Source: Ciona intestinalis (taxonomy: Eukaryota; Chordata; Ascidiacea; Phlebobranchia; Cionidae). Taken from it: 64,000 nucleotides of DNA. This document shows, in pieces, positions 20,093-35,000 of the stretch. The stretch lies in assembly GCF_000224145.3 (NCBI RefSeq), contig NC_020166.2, forward strand, positions 7,960,050 to 8,024,049, in the 5' to 3' direction. Position numbers and translations under genes: made by a program. A model generated the notes under the pieces. The model was not told where the DNA came from and searched no databases. It saw only the letters and a program-made list of their open reading frames with translations. Every line of letters begins with the position of its first letter. Within the stretch, counting starts at the first letter, position 1.

Positions 20093-23000
20093 GTTAGTCG
20101 CTTGCTCCTTGCTGCATGATATGAGACGACCAGCTGAAGACGATGAAACTTTAATGAGACTAAAGGACCAATGTGGCAGACTGCGTTGAAATAACGGATC
20201 GCTATTATCAAATTTATGAAATATCGGAAATTCGAAACCATCCTGTAAAGAAAATCGTTTACAGTTTAAAGCAATATTAAATGAATAAATTTAACTTGCT
20301 TGGTCCTGGCCCGGCAATTAAAAGACAGTCGTAAACACACATTTCCTGTTTCATATACACCTCATGCTATAGCTTACGAGTTACCACGTATGTAACTTTG
20401 TAGGTGATTTTTTGTATGCTGGGTAGTAATTTAAAAATCCCGTTAGTGACCATTGGATTGGAGCAATTATACTGTTATAAATTTAGGTTAATACCGTCGA
20501 GAAAGTATATACACTGTAATAAATAGAAATGCAAGTAACATATATATACATAACAAGTACCTTATTAAAATACCGCCTATATAGATGGTGGAAAATTTAG
20601 GCGGAATCGAATATCGGGTGTGTGCCATATTAACAAAAAAACAGGTTATAGTGCTGATAAAGTAACAATAGGTAGTAAAAGATGCATCTATGTTGGTTAC
20701 GAAAACAATAATGAAAATTAGTCTTACTTTTCGTTTGATTAAACCATTTCGTTTTGTCTTTCAAGTGCCGCGTTAAAAGCCTTTCATTTTCAGTTAAATT
20801 AATTTACAATTACTTTCCAATATTACCTAAATAAAGTTCGACCCATCAGTGTGCACGTTACTTCACGCTTAGTGGTGCGTGATGTAACGTCTGCAAGCAA
20901 CTAATTAAATTTTACCGTCAAATTGACAGCATGCAATGTTAATTTTAGACCAGTAAAGAGATCGGCATCCACGCGCCCGGCTATGAATTAGGCATGAGCG
21001 CGTTCTAGACGTGTTTGATGTGCTACTATCGTATACCCTTTATTGGAATAATAACGTTACGGCTCGGTTATATTATTTTGGTGAAAGCTAAAACCATTCG
21101 TCCGCAGGCGTAACATATTGAAGTCGGAATTAGATACTTGATTTGTTGATAACTAAAAAGAAAGACTCGCTTAAATTAATTTACTTCGATTTGCGACCAC
21201 TTCTGCTGCACTTGTACAGCGCTGTGACATTTATCTCTTGAAATCAAGTGCTTCCCCTTGATGTTTATAAGCACCCGTATACAATCCTACTTGTTACTGG
21301 TGACTATAATTTAGCTCTGGTATATCGAGCACCGAACTTTTAATTGCGTCAATATGCATTCGGGTTGCTAACCAATGTGCATATCGGACAGTGTGTCCTG
21401 TTAATTACATTTGATTGGATCTATGACCTTTTGTACGTCATCAGGAATTGCAATTTAGAAATAAATTGGGTCCAACAACCACGCTTTTTTTCGGTACAAT
21501 CAACCACGCTTTTATCGGTTTAACCGGCACGCTTTTTTTCGGTTCAAAAGCGAAGCTTTTATATATGGTGTAACAGCCACGCATTTGGTGTGTATAGCAG
21601 CCACTTTTTTCGTTTTAAGAGCCACGCTTTTTGGAGGGTTAACAGCCACGCTTCTGAATTGACGCTCCTTTCCACATCTTTTATCACAGCGTGTTTTAAC
21701 GACTGTCGTTTTGTTGTTGCTTTTCTTTTTTTCGATATTCCGATAAAATGATCTTCGCTATCATTACGAAGGGCAAGTGATAAAACATATCACGTGAAAA
21801 GCATAAATATTTCTGGGTCAAAGATGAACACGTCCCATCATGCCCCCTGCAAGCAACAAATAAATGCGATTTGGGATTAGGGAAAAGAATTTGCTGGACA
21901 GAAATTTTAATTATCTTCTGAATCGGATTTCTTGAAACGTTTTATCGATTTCGTAAATCGTTTGGCAAAATTAAAGATGTATGTACAATTTTTTCAGTAA
22001 TTGGAACAAAGATCAGTTGCATGTCAACCTTAACGTATATTTCAATAATTTGTTTACCTTTGAAAGAGTTAAACAGTTTCATAGAAAAAACACATTATAT
22101 AAATTTAAAATCCATTTGTTAAAATACATAGACACGCGTGGTACAAAACTATAAGCTGTATAACTTTCTATTATTACGCTTTCGATAAATTTGTTGTCCA
22201 TTAAAAAAGCACAAAACTTATAGGAGAGTTTTATTTATAAAAAAACGCAAAAGTGTGGGTGGGGGAAGATGGGACACTTTCAGTATATTATCTAAATATC
22301 CTGATCGTGTTTTAAACAAATAAAAATCGATTTTGTCAGCCGTGAATTTTTTCGTTGAGTGTTTTTATTTACCACAAAATGAGACGGGAAATAAAAAAGT
22401 GTCTCATCTTTCCCCCACCCTTCTATGCATAGTTTTGATCTAATCGAATAATATTAACATAGTGAATAGCATCACTCTTGATTCCGATATATTAGAGTAA
22501 TTTTGTCTTTCGTCACTGGCAGACCAGGAAAGCATCGCAACTCTGCGGGAAGGCGGCGACTTCCTTAAATCAAACGGCAATTCCAACTTCAAGAAAACTT
22601 TTTTCTACTTCGACGAAACAACGAACGAGTTAAAATGGAAAGGAAAACGAAAAGTAAAATCAGGTATTTTTTAAATAAGCGTGTTATAACAACTGTTGTT
22701 TTTTCGCTATAACCTGTCTCGTTAAAATATTTTTAAATCTTCGCTACTGTAATCGAAGAGACAAAATAAAGTCATTTTTATTATTGTAATCAGAAAACCG
22801 ATATTTTTTTCGATTAACGTCAACCGTATAAATTTAACAAACGATAACGAAAACCTTTTAATATGATTAGTCAATTACTTCTGTGTGATCGTACCCGCGA
22901 ATTGATGTAAAACAGCGACGTAAATATAATACTGTTGGGTAAGATGGATTCTGTTATACATATTATCCCGTTTTTTTCTAATCATTTTTTACCAATTAAC

Positions 23001-26000
23001 AACGCTGTTTTGTAAGTGTAAGAATATGGTTACACGATTTCGTAAGTATTTCTGTTTACTACCAAGTGAAAATATAAAGGACAAAAACATGTCCCATCTT
23101 ACACCAAACTATTAATTTTTCACTTTGTATGAGTTGGAGCGGAATGACCTTTTGTAAATTGTATACGTATGAACCCACAAGGATTGTGCCTAATTCACGT
23201 ATATTTATTATTCCATTAGTTTCTATGTATCCTTACAGTTTTCCATCGTCACGCTACATAAATATGTTTTTTTTCTATATACCAGCTTAATATTTTATGC
23301 TATAAGACAAAACAATGTTACTTATGCCAGAAATCATAAGAAAGCGACGTGTTTTGAAATGACAAATCTTGGGTATATATTAGGATTTAGAATTCTACCT
23401 GTAATACTAAGATTCATACCGTTATCACTGAACATCCCATTTTCAAATTTTTAACAATTTTTAACAAACGCTTTTTTTTAAACGCGAATCTACGGTAGTA
23501 CAATTTTAAATTTTCTTTGTTTACTACCAAATGGGACGAAAAGTAAAAAGAAAACATGCATCACCTTACCTGACTTACTTTATATAATGGAGTGTGGGGA
23601 GACAGGCCACCTTATTTAGCAGATAATATTCAAATACCCTAATCGTGTTTAAACAATCGTTAGGATACGGTTATGTAAATCTTTGAATGTTCTTTGTTTA
23701 CTACCAAACTGGACGAGAAAATAGAATGAAAAGGTGTCCCATCTCCCCCGTCCCACTACATAACAATTGCAATAAATGAGCGAAACAGTCAGCTCCTCAG
23801 CGAGCAAGCAGCTTTCCCCCTTCTTTAAATTCAACTCCCCGCAGACTTATTATTCAATCAATATACAATTTCTCTACAGTGCCAATTGCATCTATGAACG
23901 AAGTCTGTCAAGGCAGACCCCCATCTCACTTCAACGGAGATTCTCTTAAAGATAACTGCGTGTCTATACTTCACGGTCAACCGGTATTTATTAGTATTTA
24001 TTTGTATGTAGTAACGTGGGTTATAAAGTTAATATATGATACTCCGGAGTAAGATAGTTACTGTTAGCTTTGCACCTAAATCTCATATTTCCTGATTGTG
24101 TTTTTATTAATAAAAAACGCTTTGTTAGAGTCGCAGAACTACAGTTACATAGTTCTGTAGGTGTTTTTTGTTTACTACCAAATGGGACGATAAAAGAAAT
24201 GAAAATATGTATTATCTTACCACAACCTAAGATATGTGACTATTTAGACTTCTAATTCATCTCTGAACTTATAGTAGGGTGGGGGTAAGGGACACATTTA
24301 TCACATATCCAAATATCCTGATCTTGTTTTAAACAATTAACACTTAACGTTCTATGGGAGTCTTGTGGATACGATTTTATAATTCTTTAAATATTCTTTG
24401 TTTTTTACCAAATGGGAAGAGAAAATAAAACGAAAAAGCGCCCCATCTCCTCCACTCTGTACTATAGTTCATTTACTGTTTGCTGTGTTTTCTACAATTG
24501 ACCGTCCCAATATTCTCACGTTTCGATAAAAACGCGTTTTCAACTGTTAAAAATACGATTAGAAAGTATGAGATATACTATGTGCGAAAGGCATCCATCT
24601 TAAGGTGGCTGTACAGTGTACACAGTATCCGGAATTTGTCCGTTTTGTCTGTTTTGTCCGGATTTCGCTGCCGCATGCGGAACTCGATAATGGGTTTGCA
24701 TACGACTTCGCAGACGAATTCGCATACCGCATACCGGATACACTGTGTACAGCCATCTTACCCCACAATACTATTTATATATATGTAGCTACAATACGTT
24801 TCTTGTACTTGATGCGTAAACATGAGTGGGTAAAACACGGATGTAATAAAACGTATCGTATCAAATCGGGCGGCATTCTTGTATATTTGCCAGGTTTCTT
24901 TCAACGTATTATTTATGGTACGTGTATCCTTACGCGTTAACGACTGTGTTATTCAGGGTCGTTGGACGTACATGGTTGCTGGTTCGTCCGCCACAGCTGC
25001 TGTGTGGCACACTACGATTCAGTCATTAATTGATAAACACGTTCAATCGTTGGAATCAGCGCTAGTACCACCGACCAAGATGTCAAGAGAAACGTGCGTA
25101 AATGTAAATTATAAGGTTTAAGCTATACAATATATAATACGGTGAGGTAAGATGGTACATGTTTATTGCATAATACCAAAATATTTTGAGCGTGTTTCAA
25201 ACAGTTAACAACGTTCTATGGGAGTGGTGAGAATACAGTTTTATAATTCTTTGAATATTCTTAATTTACGACCAAGAGAAGAAAAAAGTTGTCCCATCTT
25301 TCCCCGGTTTACTGTGTATATATAAAAACAATTACTAACAAAATTTCTAATACAGTGAACAGCAGACTCTGAATATATTACATTTCTTCATCCAGTTTAA
25401 AAGCCCCCGAATGTACTATGAGATTCGGTCATGCTTTACAGATTTTTTTGCAATATATTAAATCGCTTTATTTTTTGTTAAAAGATAAAGTATATAATTA
25501 GTGATAAATTTGTTCAGTTACAAGTTTAATGTGTGGATAGCCTAGCGTATAAATAAACCCGTAGGTCTCGTGCTAAATATATTCGTATATATATATACGC
25601 GTTACGTTCTGGTTAATCTGCAAAGCAATTATCTCAAAGGAAATGTTTGTAGTCGAACTACTGACTGCACTATTAAAGATTATTTAACCGACAAAATACA
25701 CAATGTTTTATTATATATATATCCGCTATATAAAGCACGTGACTATTTCACGAGGCATATATAGTTTATTTTGTTTTGTTGTTACAAAATATATGTTCAT
25801 GTTGTGGCTATAATTCAACAGTATATACTTTTAAACGGGTGACATTTTTTTCAAAAGATACGTATCACTAGAAATATCAATTTGTGGGTCTCCGATTTGG
25901 GTATCACGATTTTGGATGATTTTTCTAGATTCTTTAATCATTTCTTTTAATTGATGATTTTGTTTTGGTACAAAAAAAACATAAGTAAAACACGATTTTT

Positions 26001-29000
26001 ATTACAAACCTTTTAAATGAAAATAAGTAATATATATATGTTTGTATTGAAACTGACCAGAAAATTCATGTTTTCTGCGCTTATGGTTTTGTGTTTTTAC
26101 AGTTGGGTGAAACAGACCTTTGAACAAGCAGACAAGAACGGAGACGGTCAACTGAACTTGGATGAAATCATGCAGTTGATGAGAAAACTTAACATCAACT
26201 TGCCTCGCCGTAAAGTCAAAAAACTTTTTAAAGTAAGCTTCTTAATATTTAGTATAGTAAGGTGGGGGAGGATAGGGAAACTTTTTTCTCATTTTTTTTC
26301 GTTTCATTTGGTAGTGTAAAGAACTTACAAAGAGTTACGAAATCGTATTTTCCCATAGACTTTATAATTCTGTAAATATTCTTTGTTTATTACCAATCGG
26401 AAAACTTAAGAACAAAAAAATAAAATAAAAAACTAAAAAAAGGAAAAACCTGGCCTATCTTACCCCAACCTTTTATATATATATTTGTTAATAAGCTATA
26501 CATCTTTACGTAACGAAAGACGTTTATTTATCTCAAATTAACAATGTGTTGTGAAAATGTAACAGTACATAATGCATGGGACCCAATTTTAAAACCCACT
26601 TCTTTACCTGTCTGTAATCTTGGTGTTTCATTAATTTGTTGTTTCTGTAATTGTAAACGTTTGTGCTTTAATGTTGTACGGTAGTGCATGTACGTTTTAT
26701 GTTTAGATGACGAAAAGCGAAAGCCGGAGAAGTCTGTTTGCGATACAACTCAATCAACAGGTTTGAAAATAATTGTTGTTGCATCAGCATGGCATTTCAA
26801 CTTTATACAGTGCATAGAAATCGTGTGGGTATACAGTAGGGCGGGAAAGATGGAACACTTTTCCCTTTCATTTCCACGTCATATTTGGTGGTAAACAAAA
26901 AACATTCAACGAATTATAAAACCGTATCCATGACTACCATAGACCGTTGTTAATTGTTTAAAACGCGATCAGGATATACGGTATTATGTGCTAAAGGTGT
27001 TCCATCTCCCCACCCTACTATGCAAGTTACTTATCCTCATGTGGCAGGCATTAACAGTCGTTATATCATAACACATGTGTTTTATTTTCTACACTTAATG
27101 CCCATTTATGAATTACCCCATGTGTGACTTTAAGGGTATTCTTTTTTTCCACAATCTTTTTATAAGCTTTCGTGTTTTTAAACATTATTATGTTCTTTTT
27201 TTCAAGGAAGCTGACTCGACACTTAACGATGACTGCGACGGGCATCTAGAGTTCGAAGAATTCTTACAGTTCTATCGCAAGGTGTCAGTGAGGAGCGAGC
27301 TCGTTTCAATCTTCGCAAAAATTTCGCGAAACAGTTATTTACCCCTGGATGACTTCCTTCAATTTCTACAAAGCGAGCAAAGCGCGGTAAGCCTACATTT
27401 CTATATATACCACACCAAAGATAGAATAATATATTAGGGTAGAGGAAGATGGGACAGCTTTTTATTCTATTTTCCTGTCCCATTTGGTAGTAAACAAAGA
27501 ACATTCAAAGAATTACAAAACCATATCCCCACGACTTCCATTGACCGTTGTTAATTGTTTAAAACACGATCAGGATATTTGGATATTATTTACTATAGGT
27601 GTCCCATCGTCCCCACCCTACTATATTTTAACTTGTATTGACATTTTCGTCTAAATTACTTTCAGTGTGACGTCACAAAGGATTATTGTATTCAACTTAT
27701 TGAGGAATTTGAACCTGAAGACTCCAACAAAGAAAATCATCGATTTAGTTTTCAAGGTAATTTCGTTCTTATCATCCAGCCATCTCTTCTACTTTATACT
27801 TTCCTAATTCACATATTACATAGTTTTACGATTCCTTATCTATATAATGCATTGGTATATGATTCCTTATCTATATACTGCATTGTTATTTGATTCCTAA
27901 GTCATATGCGCTATTGTAGCATGGTTCCTAATTCATATACTACGTTGTAGTACGATTCCTTATCTATATACTGCATGGTTATATGATTCCCAAGTCATAT
28001 ACCACATTGTAGCATGATTCCCAATTCATTTACGATATTGTAGTACGATTTCTAAGCCATACACTGCATTGTTATATGATTCCTAATCCATATGTGGTAT
28101 TGTAGTACGGTTTCTAAGCCATATACTATACATTGTTATATGATGCCCAAGTCATATTTTTCATTGTTATATGTTTTATAACCCCTATGTCGTACTATGA
28201 ATGAATGTCAGGTACTGGTAGGTTTGGTCTCTTTAAATTAAAAGATGTTTTATACAATAATACAAGTGGGAACGATATGCGAGTATGGACGAAGTAGTTA
28301 GCTTTAGTTTTTAAAATTTACATTTGTGTTTATTGAGTATGGTTTGGTGATTATAGACTGTCAACTTGGACAATCCATAAGAGACCAATGTGTTGCAGCT
28401 ATTAAATATTTTACTTAAGGTCACACACGTCCACAATGGTAACGGCAATTGCTCTAACCCAGTGGTCACTCGTGGTTCGTCTAAATTATCAGCCAAACCT
28501 AGAAAATCAAATAATGTAAAAAAATCATTAAATAGTTACATATATACGTGTTAACTCGTAAGCTGGCACGAGGTGTGGGAAACCGAAAACTCGTGCTCTA
28601 ACGGCTGTTATTGCCTAACTCACTGAACTAAAAAATAATCATTTTTTAACTTCCAGGTTTTACCAATTTCCTTCTGAGTGAGCACTGTGACGTAATAGAC
28701 CGTGATGAATTGAAAGGGCGACCAGATCGAATGACGAAACCACTTTCTCATTATTTCATAAACTCCTCCCATAATACATACTTAGTGGGTGACCAGCTTA
28801 CAAGCCAAAGTTCAACTGCCACGTACGCAAAAGCGCTGGCCGCTGGGTGCCGCTGTGTGGAACGTAAGAAAATTACCACGTGACGTGTTTTTATATTTTA
28901 TTTTTGCCATTTAAAAATATCGAACGGTTTACGATTTTGCGTGTTATCCTTGCGCAAGGCCAGCATGCTAATGGAAAAAAAGGACGTTATTTATTTTGAT

Positions 29001-32000
29001 TGACAAGTGTTCAATATGGGACAGTGTTATGAGTTAACTATAGTACTGTGGGGTAAGATGGATATAGAGTTAGTTCATATTATCTCGTATTTTCTAATCG
29101 TTTTTTAACAATTACTAACGCTTTTTAGGTACCAAAAAACGGTTATATAATTATGTAAATATTTTGTCTTATACCCCCGCTAGATATATATATATGTTTC
29201 ATCTTACCCCAACCTACTATCACCCTCAAAGTAACACACATGGTAAATCGTAAGCTGGCACGGGGTGCATGAAACAGAACACCCTTGTTATAGGAAATGT
29301 TTTTTCTAGCCACGCGAGGATAAAGCAAGTTACATTCATTCATGCGTTCATATTTTATCTTACTCTGACCTATTCTCAATTTTTTGCTTTTCTTACAGTT
29401 GACTGTTGGGACGGGCCTGGCGGTGAACCGATCATCCACCACGGTTATACTTTTACTTCCAAAATTTTATTCTATGACGTCATAAAGGTCATTGATCAAC
29501 ACGCATTTCTAACTAACCCGTAAGTGGACATACATGTGCATCGATTTTTTACACCGCTTTTAAACTTCGTTTATTTTATTACTATATATCTGCTGACCCC
29601 ATTTTGAACCGTATATTTAAATTCCATTAGATTTTCTATTAGACAAATCCATTAGCTTGCCTCAAGACTTTTCCCCTGTTCTTTCTATGTAAATTTATAC
29701 AGAAATCTATTTCTCGAACATTTTTGCCGTCAAAGGTACCCTGTTACTCTCTCCATTGAAAACCACTGTGGCCTGGCTCAACAGCGACGCATGGCGGATA
29801 TAATGAAGCAGATATTCGGTTCGAAACTCGAGGTGTGTGACACTGAAAAGGGACGACTCCCATCACCCCATGACCTTAGAAAGAAAATCTTAATTAAGGT
29901 AATTATATGATAAACAATAATCATAATCGAACTGTATAAGACGAATGCCGGCTAATCTAACCTCTAACCCAGACGGTATCGTTTCAAGGCTCGTCGCTGC
30001 TACGTTGTGGGCGTATGTGTCCTTGGAAATAAATGGAAAATACACTTAAATTGCTCCAACCCAGCTGTAACTAATGGGTTGTCAGCCACACAGGAAAATC
30101 AATTTCATTATTTATACATAATATATGACACGAAAACTGTCCCATCCTACCCTAACCTATCCATATACCTAAAACTTTATTTCATCATTTCTCTCTTTAG
30201 TGCAAGAAGTTGGGAAATGATCTTGATCCTCTAAAGATGGAGGGCGAAGTAAGTCCGGAGGCAAGCGAGGAAGACGACGAGTTTGAAGAGCTTCCTCTTC
30301 CAGATAGATCCCAACAATCTACTTCCCCATCCTCCACAAGTCCTGTACGTAATTAAACCTATTAACTAAACTCCCATTTTTTATAGCCGTAAAACAAACC
30401 TATACAACACTGTGGGGTTAAGATGGGACACTTAGGTTATAATATTCAAACATCTTGATCGTGTATTAAACAATTAACAACGGTATATGGGAGTCTTGAA
30501 GCTACGGTTTTATAATTCTTTGAATGTTCTTTGTTTACTACCAGATTGGGACGGGAAAATAGAATGAAAATTGTACGAGTTATCATAATTGTAACTTTGT
30601 GGGTGATTCTATTTTGTCTTTGTTTTATAAAGGATAACAATCTGGACAATCCATAAGGAACCATACTATAGCATGTAACAATTGCCTTAGTTGTTTTGCC
30701 CAAAGATGCATACAGCCAAAACGGTAGCGACGTCGAGCCTTGAAAATCGTATCCTTGTGCTTAAATGCAGGCGCTCTAACCACTAAGCCACGGCTTCGAA
30801 TATATAACAGCACATCATATTTCTACATAACAGAGTCCAGCAAACGAACACAGCCGAGTCAGTTGGTTAACTCATCTTCGCAGAAGTGGACGAAAGAAAC
30901 TTCTTAAATCTTTCGGTGGTGAAGAAGTAAGAATTTTATCTCGTTTTATTAGTTTTCGAACAGTAACACCGTCTTATGATGTGCAGTTTATCCAAGAATG
31001 CGTGTTTAAAATTATTCTTTTTTTTCTTACCGGGTATATACAATATATATAGTACTGTGGGGTAAGAAAGGACACCCTTACCATATATTATCCGAATATG
31101 CTGATGTTTTAAACAATTAACGACGGTATATACGGAAGTCGTTGGGATACAATTTTATAACTTTTTTCAAGTTTCTTTGTTTACTATTAAAGGATACGAG
31201 AAACTAGCATAAAAAGATGCCCCATCTTCCCCACCCTATTATACTCAATGTTTACTACCAAATGGAGTGATAATAGAGAATAAAATCATATAGACCATTT
31301 TTTCCTAACCCCTAGGGATTCTAATATCATAAAATCTACTCAGAATCGAAGCCGGTCCCTAGACAACCCTGATTCAAACAACCGAAACATGCAATCAACT
31401 AAAACCAGAGCAGTGTCAGAGTGTGACGTCAGTGACCCTACGTCACAGCCTATGACGTTCAGACGCCGTCTCAGCAAGCGGTTCACGGTAAATAAATGTT
31501 GCATATGTTTTTAAGATGTTTTTTTTTGGGGGGGGGGGAGTTAAGATTTTATATCTGATAATTTATAGAAAAGGTTGTCGGATTTCAGAGTCATGATGTA
31601 AGCTCATTTTTGGAATAATGTAAAATAAAGTTTTACTACGTATATAACTGTATCCTCTCACTACTCATCGTTGGTAATTGGTTAAAACAAATAGGGGAAG
31701 ATGGGCTTTCATTGTGCTAACGGTATCCATCTTACCCCACAGTACTATACAGTTCTCAAATAATTCTAAATCGCCCAATTTAAGTAAAAATGTTATAATT
31801 TCAGAGGTCGCGGTTTAGAGATCGAACTGGACGTCATTCCTCCGCATCTTCAAGTGAAGGTAAAATATTAAAGCTATTCTTGTCCGGCACCTAAGCACCC
31901 ACAAAGTAATACGCACATGGTAACTCGTAAGCTGGCACAAGTGTGTTTGAAACATAACACACGTGTTATAACGACTTTCGTTTTCAGGCTATGTTAGGAT

Positions 32001-35000
32001 AAGGCAAGTTTTCTTAATTCGTCCTTGCATTCATGTTTCGAGCTATACTGTGGGAAATAGGGGATACCATTAGCACCGAAAATTCATATTTTCTTGTTTT
32101 AAAAATTAATACCGCCATTTTCGAGCAAAATACATTAATTTTGAAAACATTATTTGTTTACTACCAAACAGAACAAAAAAGAGATTTAAAACATGTCCCA
32201 TTCTACCCCACCCTGCCATACATTATTTTTGCATTAGATAATCAGGGCCAGAGAAACAGAAGACGAGTTCTCTCGCGCCACCTCTCGGATTTGGTGATTT
32301 ATACTCGATCCATAGAATTCCCAGGTTTCGACGCCACCACTGAAGGTATATACAATTTTATACATTCGTTCTCACCTTCCTTGTCACAGACGAGACAGAT
32401 AAAGAAACGTCAATTTTTTAGGTTTATGCAAATGACTAGCAAACATGCCATGCCCCTGATTACTAGTAGAATGGAACGTAACGTTTATACATTCATGTTT
32501 TACTTATATTTTGCCACAATATCAACTGAATTATATAATGCTGTTTCCCACATATTTTTTTATAGCTTGTTTTAATGAACGTCGTTTGGTGTTGATTCTC
32601 TTCATTGTTCTAATAATTTAAGCTTTATTGTTGTTTTTGACAAGTTATAGATTATGTTATGTATGCTTTAGAACCGTGGAGGTAAGATGGAACACCTGTA
32701 GCACATAATATCTAAATATCCTAATCTTGTTTTAAACAATTAACAATGGTCTGTGGGAGTTGTGAGGATACGTTTTATAATCCTTTAAATGTTATTTTAG
32801 GACAAGAAAATAGAAGAGAAATGTGTCTCATTTTCCCCAACCTATATATTAAACTATATTAGGGTGGGAGAAATGGGACACCTTTTCATTCTATTTTCCC
32901 GTCGCATTTGGTAGTAAACAAAGAAAATTTAAAGAATTATAAAACTGTTTTTCCAGGACTCCTATGGACCGTTGTAAAATGTTTAAAACCTGTTCAGGAC
33001 ATTTGGATATCACGTGTTAAAGGTGTCCCATCTTCCCCCATCCTACTATATATATTAAAGCTAGCTGTATTACCAGGAGCATTTGAAGTGTGGTCCTTCA
33101 GTGAGAAAAAGGCTCAAGCACTGGTTGAATCCAGAGCTTCCGACATGGTCCGACTCAACAAGACAAGACTGAGTCGTATTTATCCATCTTCGCTTCGTTT
33201 TAGTTCAAGTAATTTTAATCCGACTTATTACTGGAGCGCCGGATGTCAACTGGGTAAGTCCAATGCATGTTTAAAGCCATATACATCCTATAGGTCACTT
33301 TTGTGATGGGGGTCGTTTTCTATTTCTTTGGAAAAATGTTTGGTAGGGTAAATATAATGTATTTTACATCTTCCCACTAAAGAAAAACGCAAACAAAACT
33401 TAACAAATTATTTTAAACCAATTGCGAGAGTCACCATTTTTTTCCCGCTTTTGGACACCCAATGGGGCAGTTGAAAAACTCGGTGTTTCTATGACTTTGG
33501 TTTGGTTTTACCCTATGAGAATAGATTGCATAAACCAAACTACGCGCACAAAAGAGCAAAAAAATGAGGTTTTCAACAATGCATTTTTGATTTACGTCCC
33601 CCACTTTTAGTGCCTGTATTTTAAATTCAGCAAATAATTTTAGCAGGATTTTAAAAATAATCAACGCAAGTTTACAAATGTAGATTGCTGGTTGCTGCAC
33701 GCTATGTAATCACGTTATAAAGCGTAATCATCAGTTCTAAAGTAACGACATTCGCATTTCACGATTAGCAAGGGACTGTTTGTCGATTGATTTAACAGAT
33801 TCCAACGTTGTCACGCACACGTAAAAATATTCGATAATTTTTTACTATACTGAAAATACCGACACCCAACAGTGGTTAGCGTGCCTGCCTGTAGCCCAGT
33901 GTATACTGGGTTCGAGGCTTGACGCTGCTACGATTGCCGGCGTATGTGTCCTTGGGCAAGACACCCTTTGATATAATGTCTCGCTATGGCGGACGAAACG
34001 GTCCTTCAAGATCACAAAACAAATAATTGCGAAAGAATTCTATCACACTCAATGTATTTAAGTAGAATAACGAACTTACAGAACGTTTGCGTTAAGTTTT
34101 CACTTCACTTAATTATTTCGTTTCAGTTTGGAAGTGTGTGAACGAATGCATATCATGCATCGGGCTAATGTGTCACGGTATCAATGAGAAATACGAGCTG
34201 CAAAACCAATTAAATATTAATTTTATCAAATAATTGGCTCGGCAAATACGTATCGTGACCTTAATATGGATATATATAATGGCTTATTTAATAGCTTTGT
34301 TATAAAAAGCAATTCAAAGAAACGTTGTTGACTGTAATCTGCAGTCAATAAGATAAAATACTTGATCATTGTGACGTGCATTACGCCCCGCACGTTTCTT
34401 GCAAAGCTATGCTTAAGAAATGTCTTAAATATGCGGCTATCCGATGTCCTACCGCTGGCGGTTCATGACAAATGAGTTTTGTGTTATTTTGGTCACATCT
34501 CCGTATGTGTTATATCACGAGCGGAGTTTCTGCCTTGCAATGATCAGCGTTGAATAATGAAACCTTAAATGCAACCTTTATTTGACTTATAGTTACACTG
34601 TCTCTTTACCCTTGCTTGAATGAATGAAAGTAACCTTCTTGTTCTTACGTGGATGGGAAACGACAGTCGTTATAACACCGGTTTTCTTTCTTACACCTCG
34701 AGCAAGCTTACGAGTTGTAACTTTGTGGGTAATTAATTTTGGTAATTTATGCTTGTCATTCAGTTTTTAACGGACCGCTGGGTTGGCGTAATTGTCGTTA
34801 AACATATTCCCTAAGGACACAGCACACAGCATGTCCATAATGGCAGCAGCACCGAGCTTCGAACCGATAACTCTTGGCCAGAGGCTATGGTTAACTACAT
34901 TTGACACGAAGAATTTATGACGTCAAGATGGCGTGATATTTTTGGTAATGATGTATAGAAGCTCCTATACTTGACCATTACGTGATTAACCGTGATAACA

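Noticed and set aside
27801..28199. CRISPR-like array
   Set aside because: Units are contiguous and diverged with no unique spacers, and the DNA is animal nuclear. It is a minisatellite.
32033..32575. 180-codon plus-strand ORF
   Set aside because: It is a read-through of a MITE, the acceptor, PLC exon 32238-32345 and the following intron. Only the 108-bp exon is real.
33865..33985. tRNA gene
   Set aside because: Box A and B are present, but the sequence continues into the SINE body and the arms do not pair into a cloverleaf.
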